From the NCBI RefSeq assembly GCF_000716875.1, contig NZ_JNWQ01000022.1, positions 1-64,000 on the forward strand: 64,000 nucleotides of DNA. Direction: 5' to 3'. Under the pieces are notes generated by a model, which was not told the DNA's origin, made no database searches, and worked only from the letters and a program-made list of their open reading frames with translations. The translations under genes and the position numbers were made by a program. This DNA comes from Streptomyces novaecaesareae (lineage in GTDB: Bacteria > Actinomycetota > Actinomycetes > Streptomycetales > Streptomycetaceae). Shown one piece after another: positions 32,238 through 42,235 of the stretch (positions are counted from its first letter, which is position 1; each line of letters starts with the position of its first letter).

Positions 32238-32336
32238 CCGGGGGCCACGACTTCCCGTCCGGCCCGCGCGCCGTGCCGCCTTCTCCGCCCCACTCACCTC
32301 ACCGTCAGCAACGCCCTCCCCCGGAGCCGCACCGCC

Positions 32337-33668
32337 ATGTCCACAGCGCCCGAGGCGACCTCGTCGCCCTCCGTGCTCACCCGTATCCGCAAGACGCCGT
32401 TCTGGGTGCAGATCGTCGCCGGCCTCGTGCTCGGCGTCGGCCTCGGCTACCTGGCCCGGGCCGCCGACATCTCCTGGCTGGCCACCACCCTGGAGACCAT
32501 CGGCAAGATCTTCGTCCAGCTGCTGAAGCTGGCCGTCCCGCCGCTGGTGTTCACCGCGATCGTGGTGAGCGTCGCCAACCTGCGCAACGTCACCAACGCG
32601 GCCCGCCTGGCCACCCGGACGCTGCTCTGGTTCATGATCACCTCGCTGATCGCGGTCGCCATCGGCCTGGGCCTGGGCCTGCTGACCAACCCCGGCCAGG
32701 GCACCAACCTCAAGACCGAGGGCCTCAAGGCGATCGACTCCAAGGGCACCTGGATCGACTTCCTGACCGGGATCTTCCCGACCAACATCGTCGACGCCTT
32801 CGCCAAGGTGAACGTGCTGCAGATCGTCTTCATGGCGGTCGTGGTCGGCGCGGCGATCATCAAGCTCGGCGCCAAGGCCGAGCCGGTCCTCAAGCTCAGC
32901 GAGTCCGTGCTGGAGCTGACCCAGACCGCGCTGTGGTGGGTCATCCGGCTCTCCCCGCTCGGCACCCTCGGCCTGATCGGCAAGTCCGTCGCCAAGTACG
33001 GCTGGGACCTGCTCAAGCCCTTCGCCACGCTGACCCTCGACATCTACGTCGGCTGCGCGCTGGTCCTCTTCGTCGTCTACTCGCTGCTGCTGCGCTTCGC
33101 CGCCGGCCTCAACCCGCTGCACTTCTTCAAGGGCGCGTGGCCCGCGATCCAGCTCGCCTTCGTCTCGCGCTCCTCGGTCGGCACCCTGCCGGTCACCCGC
33201 CGCGTCACCGAGAAGCTCGGCGTCCCCAGCGAGTACGCGTCCTTCTCGGTGCCGTTCGGCGCCACCACCAAGATGGACGGTTGCGCCGCGATCTACCCGG
33301 CGATCGCCGCGATCTTCGTCGCCCAGGTCTACAACATCGAGCTCGGCATCAAGGACTACATCCTGATCGCCTTCGTCTCGGTGGTCGGCTCGGCCGCGAC
33401 CGCGGGCCTCACCGGTGCGATCGTCATGCTGACGCTGACCCTGTCCACCCTGGGCCTGCCGCTGGAGGGCGTCGGCCTGCTGCTCGCCATCGACCCGATC
33501 CTGGACATGATGCGCACCGCGACCAACGTCGCCGGGCAGGTGCTGGTGCCGGTCGTGGTCGCCGCGCGGGAGAAGATCCTCGACGTCGCCGCGTACAACA
33601 ACCCCTCGGGCGACCTGTACGACGCGGACGTCCCCTCGGGCACCGTCCGGGAGCCGGCTGCGGCCTGA
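32337..33668 (+). CDS. Dicarboxylate/amino-acid:cation symporter (DAACS family)
   Basis: A 443-residue membrane transporter of the GltP/DctA type: eight helices plus two re-entrant loops. Key segments are AFVSRSSVGTLPVT (the first hairpin-loop Ser-rich region, with SRSS for the usual SSSS), TKMDGCAAIYPAIAAIF (the NMDG-type helix 7) and DPILDMMRTATNVAGQ (helix 8, with substrate-binding Asp and Asn). It imports glutamate, aspartate or C4-dicarboxylates with protons or sodium; which of these is not clear. The long 5' leader includes a putative small ORF. A hairpin terminator follows. Confidence 0.9.
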   Translation: MSTAPEATSSPSVLTRIRKTPFWVQIVAGLVLGVGLGYLARAADISWLATTLETIGKIFVQLLKLAVPPLVFTAIVVSVANLRNVTNAARLATRTLLWFMITSLIAVAIGLGLGLLTNPGQGTNLKTEGLKAIDSKGTWIDFLTGIFPTNIVDAFAKVNVLQIVFMAVVVGAAIIKLGAKAEPVLKLSESVLELTQTALWWVIRLSPLGTLGLIGKSVAKYGWDLLKPFATLTLDIYVGCALVLFVVYSLLLRFAAGLNPLHFFKGAWPAIQLAFVSRSSVGTLPVTRRVTEKLGVPSEYASFSVPFGATTKMDGCAAIYPAIAAIFVAQVYNIELGIKDYILIAFVSVVGSAATAGLTGAIVMLTLTLSTLGLPLEGVGLLLAIDPILDMMRTATNVAGQVLVPVVVAAREKILDVAAYNNPSGDLYDADVPSGTVREPAAA

Positions 33669-33684
33669 TCCCCCGCCTGACGAC

Positions 33685-33722
33685 GAAGGGCCCTTCCCCG
33701 GGTGCTTGGGGGAGGGCCCTTC
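33685..33722 (+). terminator. Terminator of the symporter gene
   Basis: A near-perfect 15-bp inverted repeat with a single mismatch and a short loop, 16 bp after the symporter stop. Confidence 0.7.
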
Positions 33723-33806
33723 CGTGTTCGCTGCGGTCGCCGTGCTTCCCGTGTTCGCGGTGTTCGCCGTGTTCGCCGCCCGGGTCTGTTCGGAGGGCGA
33801 AAAGGC

Positions 33807-33835
33807 AGGGGGCCCACCACCTGGGCGGGCCCCCT
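33807..33835 (-). terminator. Terminator of the cold-shock gene
   Basis: A 9-bp stem (33807-33815 with 33827-33835), followed on the leftward strand by GCCTTTTCG. It lies 91 bp beyond the cold-shock stop codon. Confidence 0.6.
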
Positions 33836-33925
33836 TGGGTACTGCTCTTGTGCTCATGGTGACGGCTGTCGGGAGCCGCCGATGGACCCGTCGGGGTCCC
33901 GAGCGATCAGATCATCAGAGGATGG

Positions 33926-34129
33926 TCAGATAGCGGTGACGTTCTCCGCCTGCGGACCCTTCGGGCCCTGGGTGACGTCGAAGCTGACCGCCTGGTTCTC
34001 CTCCAGCGAGCGGAAGCCGCTCGCGTTGATGGCGGAGTAGTGAACGAAGACGTCCGGGCCGCCGCCCTCCTGGGCGATGAAGCCGAAGCCCTTCTCAGCG
34101 TTGAACCACTTGACGGTTCCCGTGGCCAT
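33926..34129 (-). CDS. Cold-shock protein (CspA family)
   Basis: A 67-residue cold-shock domain that makes up the entire protein. It has the RNP1 motif KGFGFI and the RNP2 motif VFVHYSAI, with GTVKWFN at the start. It binds single-stranded nucleic acid and acts as an RNA chaperone or antiterminator. The ATG at 34129 has AAGGAG about 7 nt upstream. The leader holds an intrinsic-terminator-like hairpin at 34242-34275, so expression may be controlled by attenuation. It is divergent from mqnA. Confidence 0.95.
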   Translation of the reverse strand: MATGTVKWFNAEKGFGFIAQEGGGPDVFVHYSAINASGFRSLEENQAVSFDVTQGPKGPQAENVTAI

Positions 34130-34241
34130 GCCGTTCTCCTTGCGAGGCGTGTCGGGGGCCACACCGTGTGGCACCCGGTCCGCTGCGCTGATCGCCCTGC
34201 CTCCGGACGAGTCCGAAGTTTTTCGATATTGCTGAAAAACT

Positions 34242-34275
34242 ACAAAAAGCCTGCGGTTACATGCTCCGCAGGCTT
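34242..34275 (-). promoter_or_regulatory. Attenuator-like hairpin in the cold-shock leader
   Basis: On the leftward strand a perfect 10-bp stem (34275-34266 with 34256-34247; 9-nt loop) is followed directly by TTTTTG, the form of an intrinsic terminator. It lies 118 nt upstream of the cold-shock ATG and has no complete gene upstream on that strand, so it most likely acts in the leader. Confidence 0.55.
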
Positions 34276-34452
34276 CAAGTACTGCAAGGGGAATCAAACT
34301 GCAACTGAGGGCAACGCTAGCATGCGGCAGCTGTGACGACCAGAGGTCACTTGCGGCTCCCAAGGCGCGTGTCGTAGGCGCGGGAGCGGGCGTGGAAAGG
34401 CGTGTTGGGGGCGGGTGAGGGCGTGTCGGGTGGCCGGTGCGAGCCGTCGTGA

Positions 34453-35457
<1,005 letters not shown>

Positions 35458-35639
35458 GGGCCGGGGCGGCCGGCGGGGTTGTGGACGATGGGTCCCGGGG
35501 CGGCCGGGGGCGCTGGGAAGCGGCCTGACGCGGGCGGCGGAATGTGCTGGCGTAGGCTGGTTCGGCCGTACCCGGACGCCCCGTTGTCCGTGCCGGCAGC
35601 GCAGACAGCAGCAACACCCGAGAGAGAGAAGGCCGCCAG

Positions 35640-36860
35640 GTGACCGAGCTCGCAGCGACCACCCTCGATGCGTCCAGCACCGATCTGCAGGCCGTGCTCG
35701 ACCGGGCCGCCGCCGGCGGCCGGATCACTCCGGAGGAGGCGCTGGAGCTCTACCGCTCGGCGCCGCTGCACGCCCTCGGCTCCGCCGCCGACGCGGTGCG
35801 CCGCCGCCGGTACGCCGGTACCGAGCACATCGCGACGTACATCATCGAGCGCAACATCAACTACACCAACGTCTGCGTGACGGCGTGCAAGTTCTGCGCC
35901 TTCTACGTGCCGCCGAAGAGCGACAAGGGCTGGTCCCGCGAGCTCGACGAGATCCTGCGCCGCTGCGCCGAGACCGTCGAGCTGGGCGGCACCCAGATCA
36001 TGTTCCAGGGCGGCCACCACCCGGACTACGGCGTGGAGTACTACGAGCGCGCGTTCTCGGCGATCAAGGCCGACTTCCCGCAGCTGGTGATCCACTCGCT
36101 GGGCGCCTCCGAGGTCGAGCACATGGCCCGGATCTCCGGCGTCTCCATCGAGGAGGCGATCACCCGGATCAACAAGGCGGGTCTGGACTCCTTCGCCGGC
36201 GCCGGTGCCGAGCTGCTGCCGGAGCGTCCGCGCAAGGCGATCGCCCCGCTGAAGGAGTCCGGCGAGCGCTGGCTGGAGATCATGGAGGCCGCGCACGGCC
36301 TCGGCGTGGAGTCCACCTCCACCATGCTGATGGGCACCGGCGAGACCAACGCCGAGCGGATCGAGCACCTGCGGATGATCCGCGACGTGCAGGACCGCAC
36401 CGGCGGCTTCCGGGCCTTCATCCCCTACACCTACCAGCCGCAGAACAACCACCTGAAGGGCTCGACCCAGGCCACCGTCTTCGAGTACCTGCGGATGATC
36501 GCGATCGCCCGCCTGTTCCTCGACAACGTCGCCCACATCCAGGGCTCCTGGCTCACCACCGGCAAGGAGGCGGGCCAGCTGTCGCTGCACTACGGCGCGG
36601 ACGACCTCGGCTCGGTCATGCTGGAGGAGAACGTCGTCTCGGCCGCCGGCGCCAAGCACCGCTCCAACCTCACCGAGCTGATCCACCTCATCCGGGCCGC
36701 CGACCGCGTCCCGGCGCAGCGCTCGACCACGTACCAGCACCTGCGGGTGCTGGACGACCCGGCCAACGACCCGGTCGACCCGCGGGTCGCCTCGCACATC
36801 GCCTCCACGGCGATCGAGGGCGGCACGGCGCACCCCGAGCTGAAGATCCTGGACAACTGA
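35640..36860 (+). CDS. mqnC: Cyclic dehypoxanthinyl futalosine synthase MqnC (radical SAM)
   Basis: A 406-residue radical SAM enzyme with the cluster motif CxxxCxxC at Cys79, Cys83 and Cys86 (CVTACKFC), preceded by NINYTNV. GGTQIMFQGGHHPDYG and AGLDSFAGAGAELL are MqnC segments. It cyclises dehypoxanthine futalosine, the third step of the menaquinone pathway started by MqnA. It starts at GTG 35640, with a purine-rich GAGAGAGAAGG upstream. mqnB, mqnD and mqnE are not in the window; in other Streptomyces they are also scattered. Confidence 0.92.
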   Translation: MTELAATTLDASSTDLQAVLDRAAAGGRITPEEALELYRSAPLHALGSAADAVRRRRYAGTEHIATYIIERNINYTNVCVTACKFCAFYVPPKSDKGWSRELDEILRRCAETVELGGTQIMFQGGHHPDYGVEYYERAFSAIKADFPQLVIHSLGASEVEHMARISGVSIEEAITRINKAGLDSFAGAGAELLPERPRKAIAPLKESGERWLEIMEAAHGLGVESTSTMLMGTGETNAERIEHLRMIRDVQDRTGGFRAFIPYTYQPQNNHLKGSTQATVFEYLRMIAIARLFLDNVAHIQGSWLTTGKEAGQLSLHYGADDLGSVMLEENVVSAAGAKHRSNLTELIHLIRAADRVPAQRSTTYQHLRVLDDPANDPVDPRVASHIASTAIEGGTAHPELKILDN

Positions 36861-36932
36861 GGCCGCTCCTTCGAGGCTGCTCCCTTTGAGGCTGCTCCTT
36901 TGAGCTTGTTCCTTTGAGGGCCGCTCCTTCTG
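36860..36932. repeat. Five tandem repeats after mqnC
   Basis: Five imperfect 14-16-bp units of the form AGGCTGCTCCTTTG begin on the last base of the mqnC stop and run almost to the next gene's ribosome site. No strong stem is formed. Confidence 0.7.
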
Positions 36933-36958
36933 CGGTCTCTCCTGGCGAAGGTGTTTCC

Positions 36959-37621
36959 GTGCTGACTCTGCACCGGGCGGCGCTCGTGCTGCCCGACCCG
37001 GCCGATCCCACCGCCCCGTCCCACCCGGACGGGGCGGTGCTGGTGCGTGGCGAACTCGTCGAGGCGGTCGGGCCGTACGGCGCGCTGGCGGCGGCGCACC
37101 CGGGCGCGCGGGTGCGGGACTGGGGTTCGGCCGTGCTGGCGCCCGGGCTGCGCAATCCGTACGGGCACTGGCTGTTGGAGCGTGCCTACCACCCGGATCC
37201 GCGGGAGGAGATCGGGGTCGAGCCGGTCGTGGACGGGCTGGTCGGGTCGACGGACGAGACGCGGTGCGGGGCGAGTGCGCGGCGGGGGCTGCAGCGGATG
37301 CTCGGGTTCGGGGTGACGGCGGTGGCCGGACCGTTCGAGCGGGCCTCGGTGCGGACGGCGGTGGCGCGGTCGGGACTGGTGGCGTTGGCGGGTGCGGCGG
37401 GGTCGGTGGGGTCGGCGGGTGCGGGCGGCGCAGCGGGTGCGGGGCCGTTGGACCCGCTGGCCGTGCTGCCGTTCGCGGAGGCCGGGTACGGGCGGCTGAC
37501 GCCCGGTGGTCGGGCGGACTTCGCGGTGTTCGCGGTCGCGGGGGAGGGGAGCGCCGAACCTGCGGCGGGCGGGTGCCTGGCCACGGTGCTGGGCGGGCGG
37601 TTGGTGTACCGGCGACGCTGA
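36959..37621 (+). CDS. Degenerate amidohydrolase (imidazolonepropionase-like domain)
   Basis: A 220-residue protein with the flanking parts of a metal-dependent amidohydrolase but little of the barrel. The N-terminal beta region ends in VLAPGLRNPYGHWLL, where active enzymes have PGLxDxHxH; the HxH metal motif is gone. The C-terminal part (RLTPGGRADFAVF, VLGGRLVYRR) is the usual closing beta-sandwich. At about half the normal length it should not be catalytic. The start is GTG 36959. It sits between mqnC and menG; a structural or regulatory role in quinone metabolism is possible but unsupported. Confidence 0.65.
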   Translation: MLTLHRAALVLPDPADPTAPSHPDGAVLVRGELVEAVGPYGALAAAHPGARVRDWGSAVLAPGLRNPYGHWLLERAYHPDPREEIGVEPVVDGLVGSTDETRCGASARRGLQRMLGFGVTAVAGPFERASVRTAVARSGLVALAGAAGSVGSAGAGGAAGAGPLDPLAVLPFAEAGYGRLTPGGRADFAVFAVAGEGSAEPAAGGCLATVLGGRLVYRRR

Positions 37622-37855
37622 GTGTGACGTACTCGTCAGTAGTCGGAATTCCTTGCCGCGTACGGGACTTCCTTCGTGCGCACCCGAACTCCACTGTCGG
37701 TGACGGGGGGTGATTGTCCCTTCGCCGTGACCTGAGGGCCCGCCAGCGGATACGATCCCGGACAGCTCACTCCGTACCCTCACCACACCACCGCCCGTGC
37801 CCGCGGGCGGCGGGGCCGCCTCCCGGACCCCGACGGCAAGCCAGGAACAGGAACC

Positions 37856-38443
37856 ATGCAAACCGCGACCGTTCCCCCGCCGCGCATCCCGCGGTTGGGC
37901 CGTGGTTGGTACCTCGCCGCCGTGCTCAGCGCCGTGCTGGCCGTCGGCATGTGCCTGCTCGGTTGGCGCCAGGCCGACCAGGCCGACCGGATCGAGGCGC
38001 ACCCGGTGAGAGTCGAGGGCGTCGTCACCCAGCTCCCGACCGGCGGCGGCACCTACAGCGCCGTCAGCTACCGGGCCGACGGACAGCCGCACACCGCGGC
38101 CGCGCTGCCGCTCGCGGACAGCGCCAAGATCGGCGACAGGGTCTGCCTGGAGCACGCGGCCGACGACGCGGGCGCGGTGCGGATCTGCGGCGACACCTAC
38201 CCGCAGCCGGTCGGCGTGGGCCTGGCCCGGTTCAGCGTGCCGGTCGCCGTGGTGCTCTTCGTGATCTGCCTGCTGCGCATCCGGCGGTACCGGAAGGCCG
38301 TCGCGGTCCGCGACGGGCAGGGACGGCTGGCCGCCAACCTCGCGCTCGCGACGGAGGCACTGGCGGACGGGATGCCCGCGATAACGCACGGCAAGCGTTC
38401 CCGCCGCAAGCGGCGCGCGGGCGGGCGGCGCGGGCAGCACTGA
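37856..38443 (+). CDS. Two-helix membrane protein, DUF3592-like
   Basis: A 195-residue protein with membrane helices at about 20-38 and 123-142. Between them is an ~80-residue extracytoplasmic beta-rich region (VRVEGVVTQLPTGGGTYSAV), an arrangement seen in DUF3592 proteins. The C-terminal ~50 residues are cytoplasmic and end in a very basic stretch (KRSRRKRRAGGRR). No catalytic motif is seen. The function is unknown; the family assignment is tentative. Confidence 0.6.
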   Translation: MQTATVPPPRIPRLGRGWYLAAVLSAVLAVGMCLLGWRQADQADRIEAHPVRVEGVVTQLPTGGGTYSAVSYRADGQPHTAAALPLADSAKIGDRVCLEHAADDAGAVRICGDTYPQPVGVGLARFSVPVAVVLFVICLLRIRRYRKAVAVRDGQGRLAANLALATEALADGMPAITHGKRSRRKRRAGGRRGQH

Positions 38444-38536
38444 CGGGGGCGCTCTCCCGTGATCCGGGGTGCCCCGTTCCTTGGTCCGGTGTGCCCCGTT
38501 GGTCGGGGTGTCCGTGCGAGGGTGAACAATGGGGGC

Positions 38537-39232
38537 GTGACCCGAGCCTCTCTGGACAAGCAGCCGCACGAAGTCGCCGCCATGTTCGACGACGTCGCGG
38601 CCAAGTACGACCGCACCAACGACGTGCTCTCCCTCGGCCAGGCCCGCGCCTGGCGCCGGGCGGTGGCCGAGGCGGTGTCCGCCGGACCGGGGGACCTCGT
38701 GCTCGACCTCGGGGCCGGCACCGGCACCTCCTCGCTGCCCTTCGTCGAAGCCGGGGCCCAGGTCGTCCCCTGCGACTTCTCGGTCGGCATGCTCGCCGAG
38801 GGCAAGCGCCGCCACCCCGACCTGGCGCTCACCGCCGGGGACGCCACCCGGCTGCCGTTCGCGGACGACACCTTCGACTCGGTGACGATCTCCTTCGCGC
38901 TGCGCAACGTCCAGGACACCGACGAGGCGCTGCGCGAGATGCTGCGGGTCACCAAGCCCGGCGGCAAGCTGGTGATCTGCGAGTTCTCCACGCCGACCTG
39001 GACGCCGTTCCGGACGGTCTACACCGAGTACCTGATGCGCGCGCTGCCGCCCGTCGCCACCGCCGTCAGCAGCAACCCGGAGGCGTACGTCTACCTCGCC
39101 GAGTCCATCCGGGCCTGGCCGGACCAGCCCGGGCTGGCAGCCAAGCTGCAGGAGGCCGGCTGGTCCAAGGCCGCCTGGCGGAACCTCACGGGCGGCATCG
39201 TCGCGCTGCACCGGGCGTACAAGACCGCGTAG
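38537..39232 (+). CDS. menG: Demethylmenaquinone methyltransferase
   Basis: A 231-residue UbiE/MenG-family SAM methyltransferase. [20 protein letters not shown] is the family N-terminal signature, [13 protein letters not shown] the SAM-binding motif I, and [19 protein letters not shown] the conserved post-motif. It methylates demethylmenaquinone to menaquinone, the last step shared by both pathways. The start is GTG 38537; the frame upstream is unlike the family. It is followed 178 bp later by the reductase gene. Confidence 0.93.
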   Translation: MTRASLDKQPHEVAAMFDDVAAKYDRTNDVLSLGQARAWRRAVAEAVSAGPGDLVLDLGAGTGTSSLPFVEAGAQVVPCDFSVGMLAEGKRRHPDLALTAGDATRLPFADDTFDSVTISFALRNVQDTDEALREMLRVTKPGGKLVICEFSTPTWTPFRTVYTEYLMRALPPVATAVSSNPEAYVYLAESIRAWPDQPGLAAKLQEAGWSKAAWRNLTGGIVALHRAYKTA

Positions 39233-39410
39233 TCGGTCCGGCCGGGCGGGGGCAGGCGGCTGGGCGGGAGCGGCCGGTGGGGTGGGGCGCGGCGACCTGG
39301 CTGGGGTGACCGGTGGGGTGGGGCGCGGGCGTTTTCGGTGGCGTGAGCGGAACTAGACTGCCGGAGACGAAAGCCGCCGTCCCCCGCCGCAGCTCCAGGA
39401 GTGTGTCCAC

Positions 39411-40721
39411 GTGTCCGAGACCGCAGCCGATCTGACGAAGCCGGACAGCCCGGTGGAGAGCACGGCCGACGTCATCGTGGTCGGTGCGGGCCCGGCCGGC
39501 TCCACCACCGCGTACTACCTGGCCCAGGCCGGGCTGGACGTCCTGCTGCTGGAGAAGACCGCCTTCCCGCGCGAGAAGGTCTGCGGCGACGGCCTGACCC
39601 CGCGCGCCACCAAGCAGCTGGTGGACATGGGCATCGACGTCTCCACCGAGAACGGCTGGCTGCACAACAAGGGCCTGCGCATCATCGGCGGCGGCGTCCG
39701 GCTGGAGCTGGACTGGCCCGAGCTGTCCTCCTTCCCCGACTACGGCCTGGTCCGCAAGCGCGCCGACTTCGACGAGCTGCTGGCCCGTCAGGCCGAGAAG
39801 GCCGGCGCGCGGCTCTACGAGCGCTGCAACGTCAGCGGGCCGGTCCTCGACGACCGCACCGGCCAGATCGTCGGCGTCACCGCCAAGCTGGGCGACGAGA
39901 AGCGGCCGGTCACCTTCCGGGCCCCGCTGGTGGTCGCCGCCGACGGCAACTCGACCCGGCTCTCGCTCGCCATGGGCCTGCACCGGCGCGAGGACCGCCC
40001 GATGGGCGTCGCCTACCGCACGTACTTCACCTCGCCCCGCCACGACGACGACTACCTGGAGTCCTGGCTGGAGCTGTGGGACACCCGCGGCGGCCAGCGC
40101 AAGCTGCTGCCCGGCTACGGCTGGGTCTTCGGCATGGGCGACGGCACCTCCAACGTCGGCCTCGGCATCCTCAACTCCTCGCCGGCCTTCGGCGAGCTGG
40201 ACTGGCGCGAGGTCCTCAAGGCCTGGTGCGCCGGCATGCCGGAGGAGTGGGGCTACACCCCCGAGAACATGACCGAGCCGATCCGCGGCGCCGCGCTGCC
40301 GATGGCCTTCAACCGGCAGCCGCACTACACCCGCGGCCTGCTGCTCGTCGGCGACGCGGGCGGCATGGTCAACCCGTTCAACGGCGAGGGCATCGCCTAC
40401 GCGATGGAATCCGGCCAGATCGCCGCGGGCGTCATCGTGCAGGCCCTCGCCCGGGTCACCGACGGCGGGCGGGAACGCGCCCTGCAGGCCTACCCGCGCA
40501 CCCTCAAGGACGTGTACGGCGGCTACTACACCCTGGGCCGCGCCTTCGTGAAGCTCATCGGCAACCCGAAGGTGATGCAGATCGCCGCCCAGCGCGGCCT
40601 CACCCACCCGATGCTGATGCGCTTCACCCTCAAGCTGCTCGCCAACCTGACCGACCCGCAGGGCGGTGACGCGATGGACCGCGTCATCAACGGCCTCGCC
40701 AGGGTCGCGCCGAACGCCTAG
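39411..40721 (+). CDS. Geranylgeranyl reductase-family flavoprotein (menaquinone reductase type)
   Basis: A 436-residue FAD-dependent oxidoreductase. VVGAGPAGSTTAYYLAQAG is the FAD-binding Rossmann motif (GAGPAG, 25-30), KVCGDGLTPRATKQL the family signature, and LLVGDAGGMVNPFNGEGI the second FAD motif. In actinomycetes such enzymes reduce double bonds in polyprenyl chains, including the menaquinone side chain (MenJ in mycobacteria). Its position next to menG favours menaquinone as substrate. The start is GTG 39411. Confidence 0.88.
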   Translation: MSETAADLTKPDSPVESTADVIVVGAGPAGSTTAYYLAQAGLDVLLLEKTAFPREKVCGDGLTPRATKQLVDMGIDVSTENGWLHNKGLRIIGGGVRLELDWPELSSFPDYGLVRKRADFDELLARQAEKAGARLYERCNVSGPVLDDRTGQIVGVTAKLGDEKRPVTFRAPLVVAADGNSTRLSLAMGLHRREDRPMGVAYRTYFTSPRHDDDYLESWLELWDTRGGQRKLLPGYGWVFGMGDGTSNVGLGILNSSPAFGELDWREVLKAWCAGMPEEWGYTPENMTEPIRGAALPMAFNRQPHYTRGLLLVGDAGGMVNPFNGEGIAYAMESGQIAAGVIVQALARVTDGGRERALQAYPRTLKDVYGGYYTLGRAFVKLIGNPKVMQIAAQRGLTHPMLMRFTLKLLANLTDPQGGDAMDRVINGLARVAPNA

Positions 40722-40745
40722 TTCGGGGCCCGGTTCAGGCCTGGT

Positions 40746-41129
40746 TCAGGCTTGGTTCGGGGCTTCCTCCGGCTTCTCCACCGCCGTCTCCCGGGGTCCG
40801 TCGATCGGGCGCCGGGAGGCGGCGGAGCGCTGTTCGACGTAGGCGAGGCGGTCGGCGAAGACCCGGGCCGCGTCGGGGGTGAGCGTCCGCAGGGCGACGA
40901 GGGCGGTGAAGACGACGTCGCAGAGCTCGTGCTGGACGTCCTCCCACGTGTGGGTGACCCCCTTACGCGGGTTCTGGCCGGTGGCACCGATCACGGCCGC
41001 GCCGACCTCGCCGACCTCCTCGGAGAGCTTGAGGAGCCGCAGCAGGCGCTCCTCCCGGGGCGACTGCGTGCTCTGCTCGTCCAGCCATGCGACCAGGTGG
41101 TCGACGCTCTCCCAGATCCGGCTGTCCAT
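40746..41129 (-). CDS. MazG-like nucleotide pyrophosphohydrolase-family protein
   Basis: A 127-residue all-helical protein with the MazG-type motifs KLSEEVGEVGAAVIG (EExxE metal site) and HELCDVVFTALVAL (ExxD). This superfamily cleaves nucleoside triphosphates to monophosphates and clears damaged nucleotides; the exact substrate is not clear. It is convergent with the reductase gene, from which 24 bp separate it. Confidence 0.85.
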   Translation of the reverse strand: MDSRIWESVDHLVAWLDEQSTQSPREERLLRLLKLSEEVGEVGAAVIGATGQNPRKGVTHTWEDVQHELCDVVFTALVALRTLTPDAARVFADRLAYVEQRSAASRRPIDGPRETAVEKPEEAPNQA

Positions 41130-41242
41130 GCGGCGCTGCTCCCATGCGTGTCGTCGGTGCTGCCACCGTACGGGAGCGGCGTGGCGGGCGGTCGGCGAGA
41201 TCGGGAAGCGCGTTCGGTGAGCGCGTTCGGGGAGGGGGTCGG

Positions 41243-41914
41243 TCAGCGGGTGCTGATCTTCACGTGGCGGATGTTAACGGGGAGGTTGGGGAAGCCGTCG
41301 CCGGGGTTGTTCTGGTCGTCCTCGCCGCCGGCGGCGATCTTCTGCAGGACGTCCAGGCCGGCCGTGATCCGGCCGAACGGGGTGTAGGCGGGGGAGAGCT
41401 TGGTGTCCTTCCAGACGAAGAAGAACTGGCTGCCGTTGGTGTTCGGGCCGGCGTTGGCCATGGCCACGGTCCCGGCGGGGTACGTGGCGCCGGTCAGGTT
41501 CTCGTCCGGGAAGGAGTAACCGGGGCCGCCGCTGCCAGTCCCGGTCGGGTCGCCGCACTGCAGGACGTAGATCCGCTGGGTGGTGAGGCGGTGGCAGTGG
41601 CTGCGGTCGAAGTAGTCGTGCTCGGCGAGGAAGCGGAACGAGAAGGTGGTGCAGGGCGCCTTGTCGGTCAGCGCCTCGAAGGTGATCTGGCCCTGGCTGG
41701 TCCGTAGCGTCGCGCGGTAGGGCTGGGCGGCCTTCTTGACGTCGAAGACCGGGATGCCCTTGAAGTTGTCGGCCGGGACGGCCGGTGTGTAGGTGCAGCC
41801 GGCAGCGGGGGTGGTCGCCGCGGGGGCGGAGGTGTCCGCGACGGCGGTTCCGGTGCTCGCCACGAGCGGGAGCACGGTGGCGGCGGCGACCAGCGCCCAG
41901 TGGGTGCGCTTCAC
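41243..41914 (-). CDS. Secreted cyclophilin-type peptidyl-prolyl isomerase
   Basis: A 223-residue cyclophilin with a Sec signal peptide (KRTHWALVAAATVLPLVAS, cleavage likely after AVA-D). The domain shows FRFLAEHDYFDRSHCHRL, LQCGDPTGTGSGGPGY and MANAGPNTNGSQFFF, the active-site segments; the usual F-H-R is C-H-R here. It would fold exported proteins outside the membrane. I chose GTG 41914 because GGAAGG precedes it and it begins exactly at the signal peptide; ATG 41956 is an alternative. Confidence 0.88.
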   Translation of the reverse strand: MKRTHWALVAAATVLPLVASTGTAVADTSAPAATTPAAGCTYTPAVPADNFKGIPVFDVKKAAQPYRATLRTSQGQITFEALTDKAPCTTFSFRFLAEHDYFDRSHCHRLTTQRIYVLQCGDPTGTGSGGPGYSFPDENLTGATYPAGTVAMANAGPNTNGSQFFFVWKDTKLSPAYTPFGRITAGLDVLQKIAAGGEDDQNNPGDGFPNLPVNIRHVKISTR

Positions 41915-42235
41915 GTGACGGGCCTTCCGGGGGGTGGTGGACGGCTGGATTGTCATGGAGGCATCATCCACGGCCGGGTGGGGATGCGGTAGGGGGCGGG
42001 ACAGGGCGGGATGGTGCCTCCCGTGTGGCGGATGTTGCCACCTGAGCATTCGTCGTCCGACCATCCGGTGTCCGGACGGGCATTGATCACCGGCACTCCG
42101 GTGCGCGAAGATGGCGCACCCCTGCTCCACGCTTCGTCTCGTTCACCGCCGGGCCTTTCGTCCGGCTCCTGGGTCCGTCCGGCGCCGTACGGGACTCGTG
42201 CCCGCCGGTTCCGTTCGTTCGGAGGGATCCTCCTC

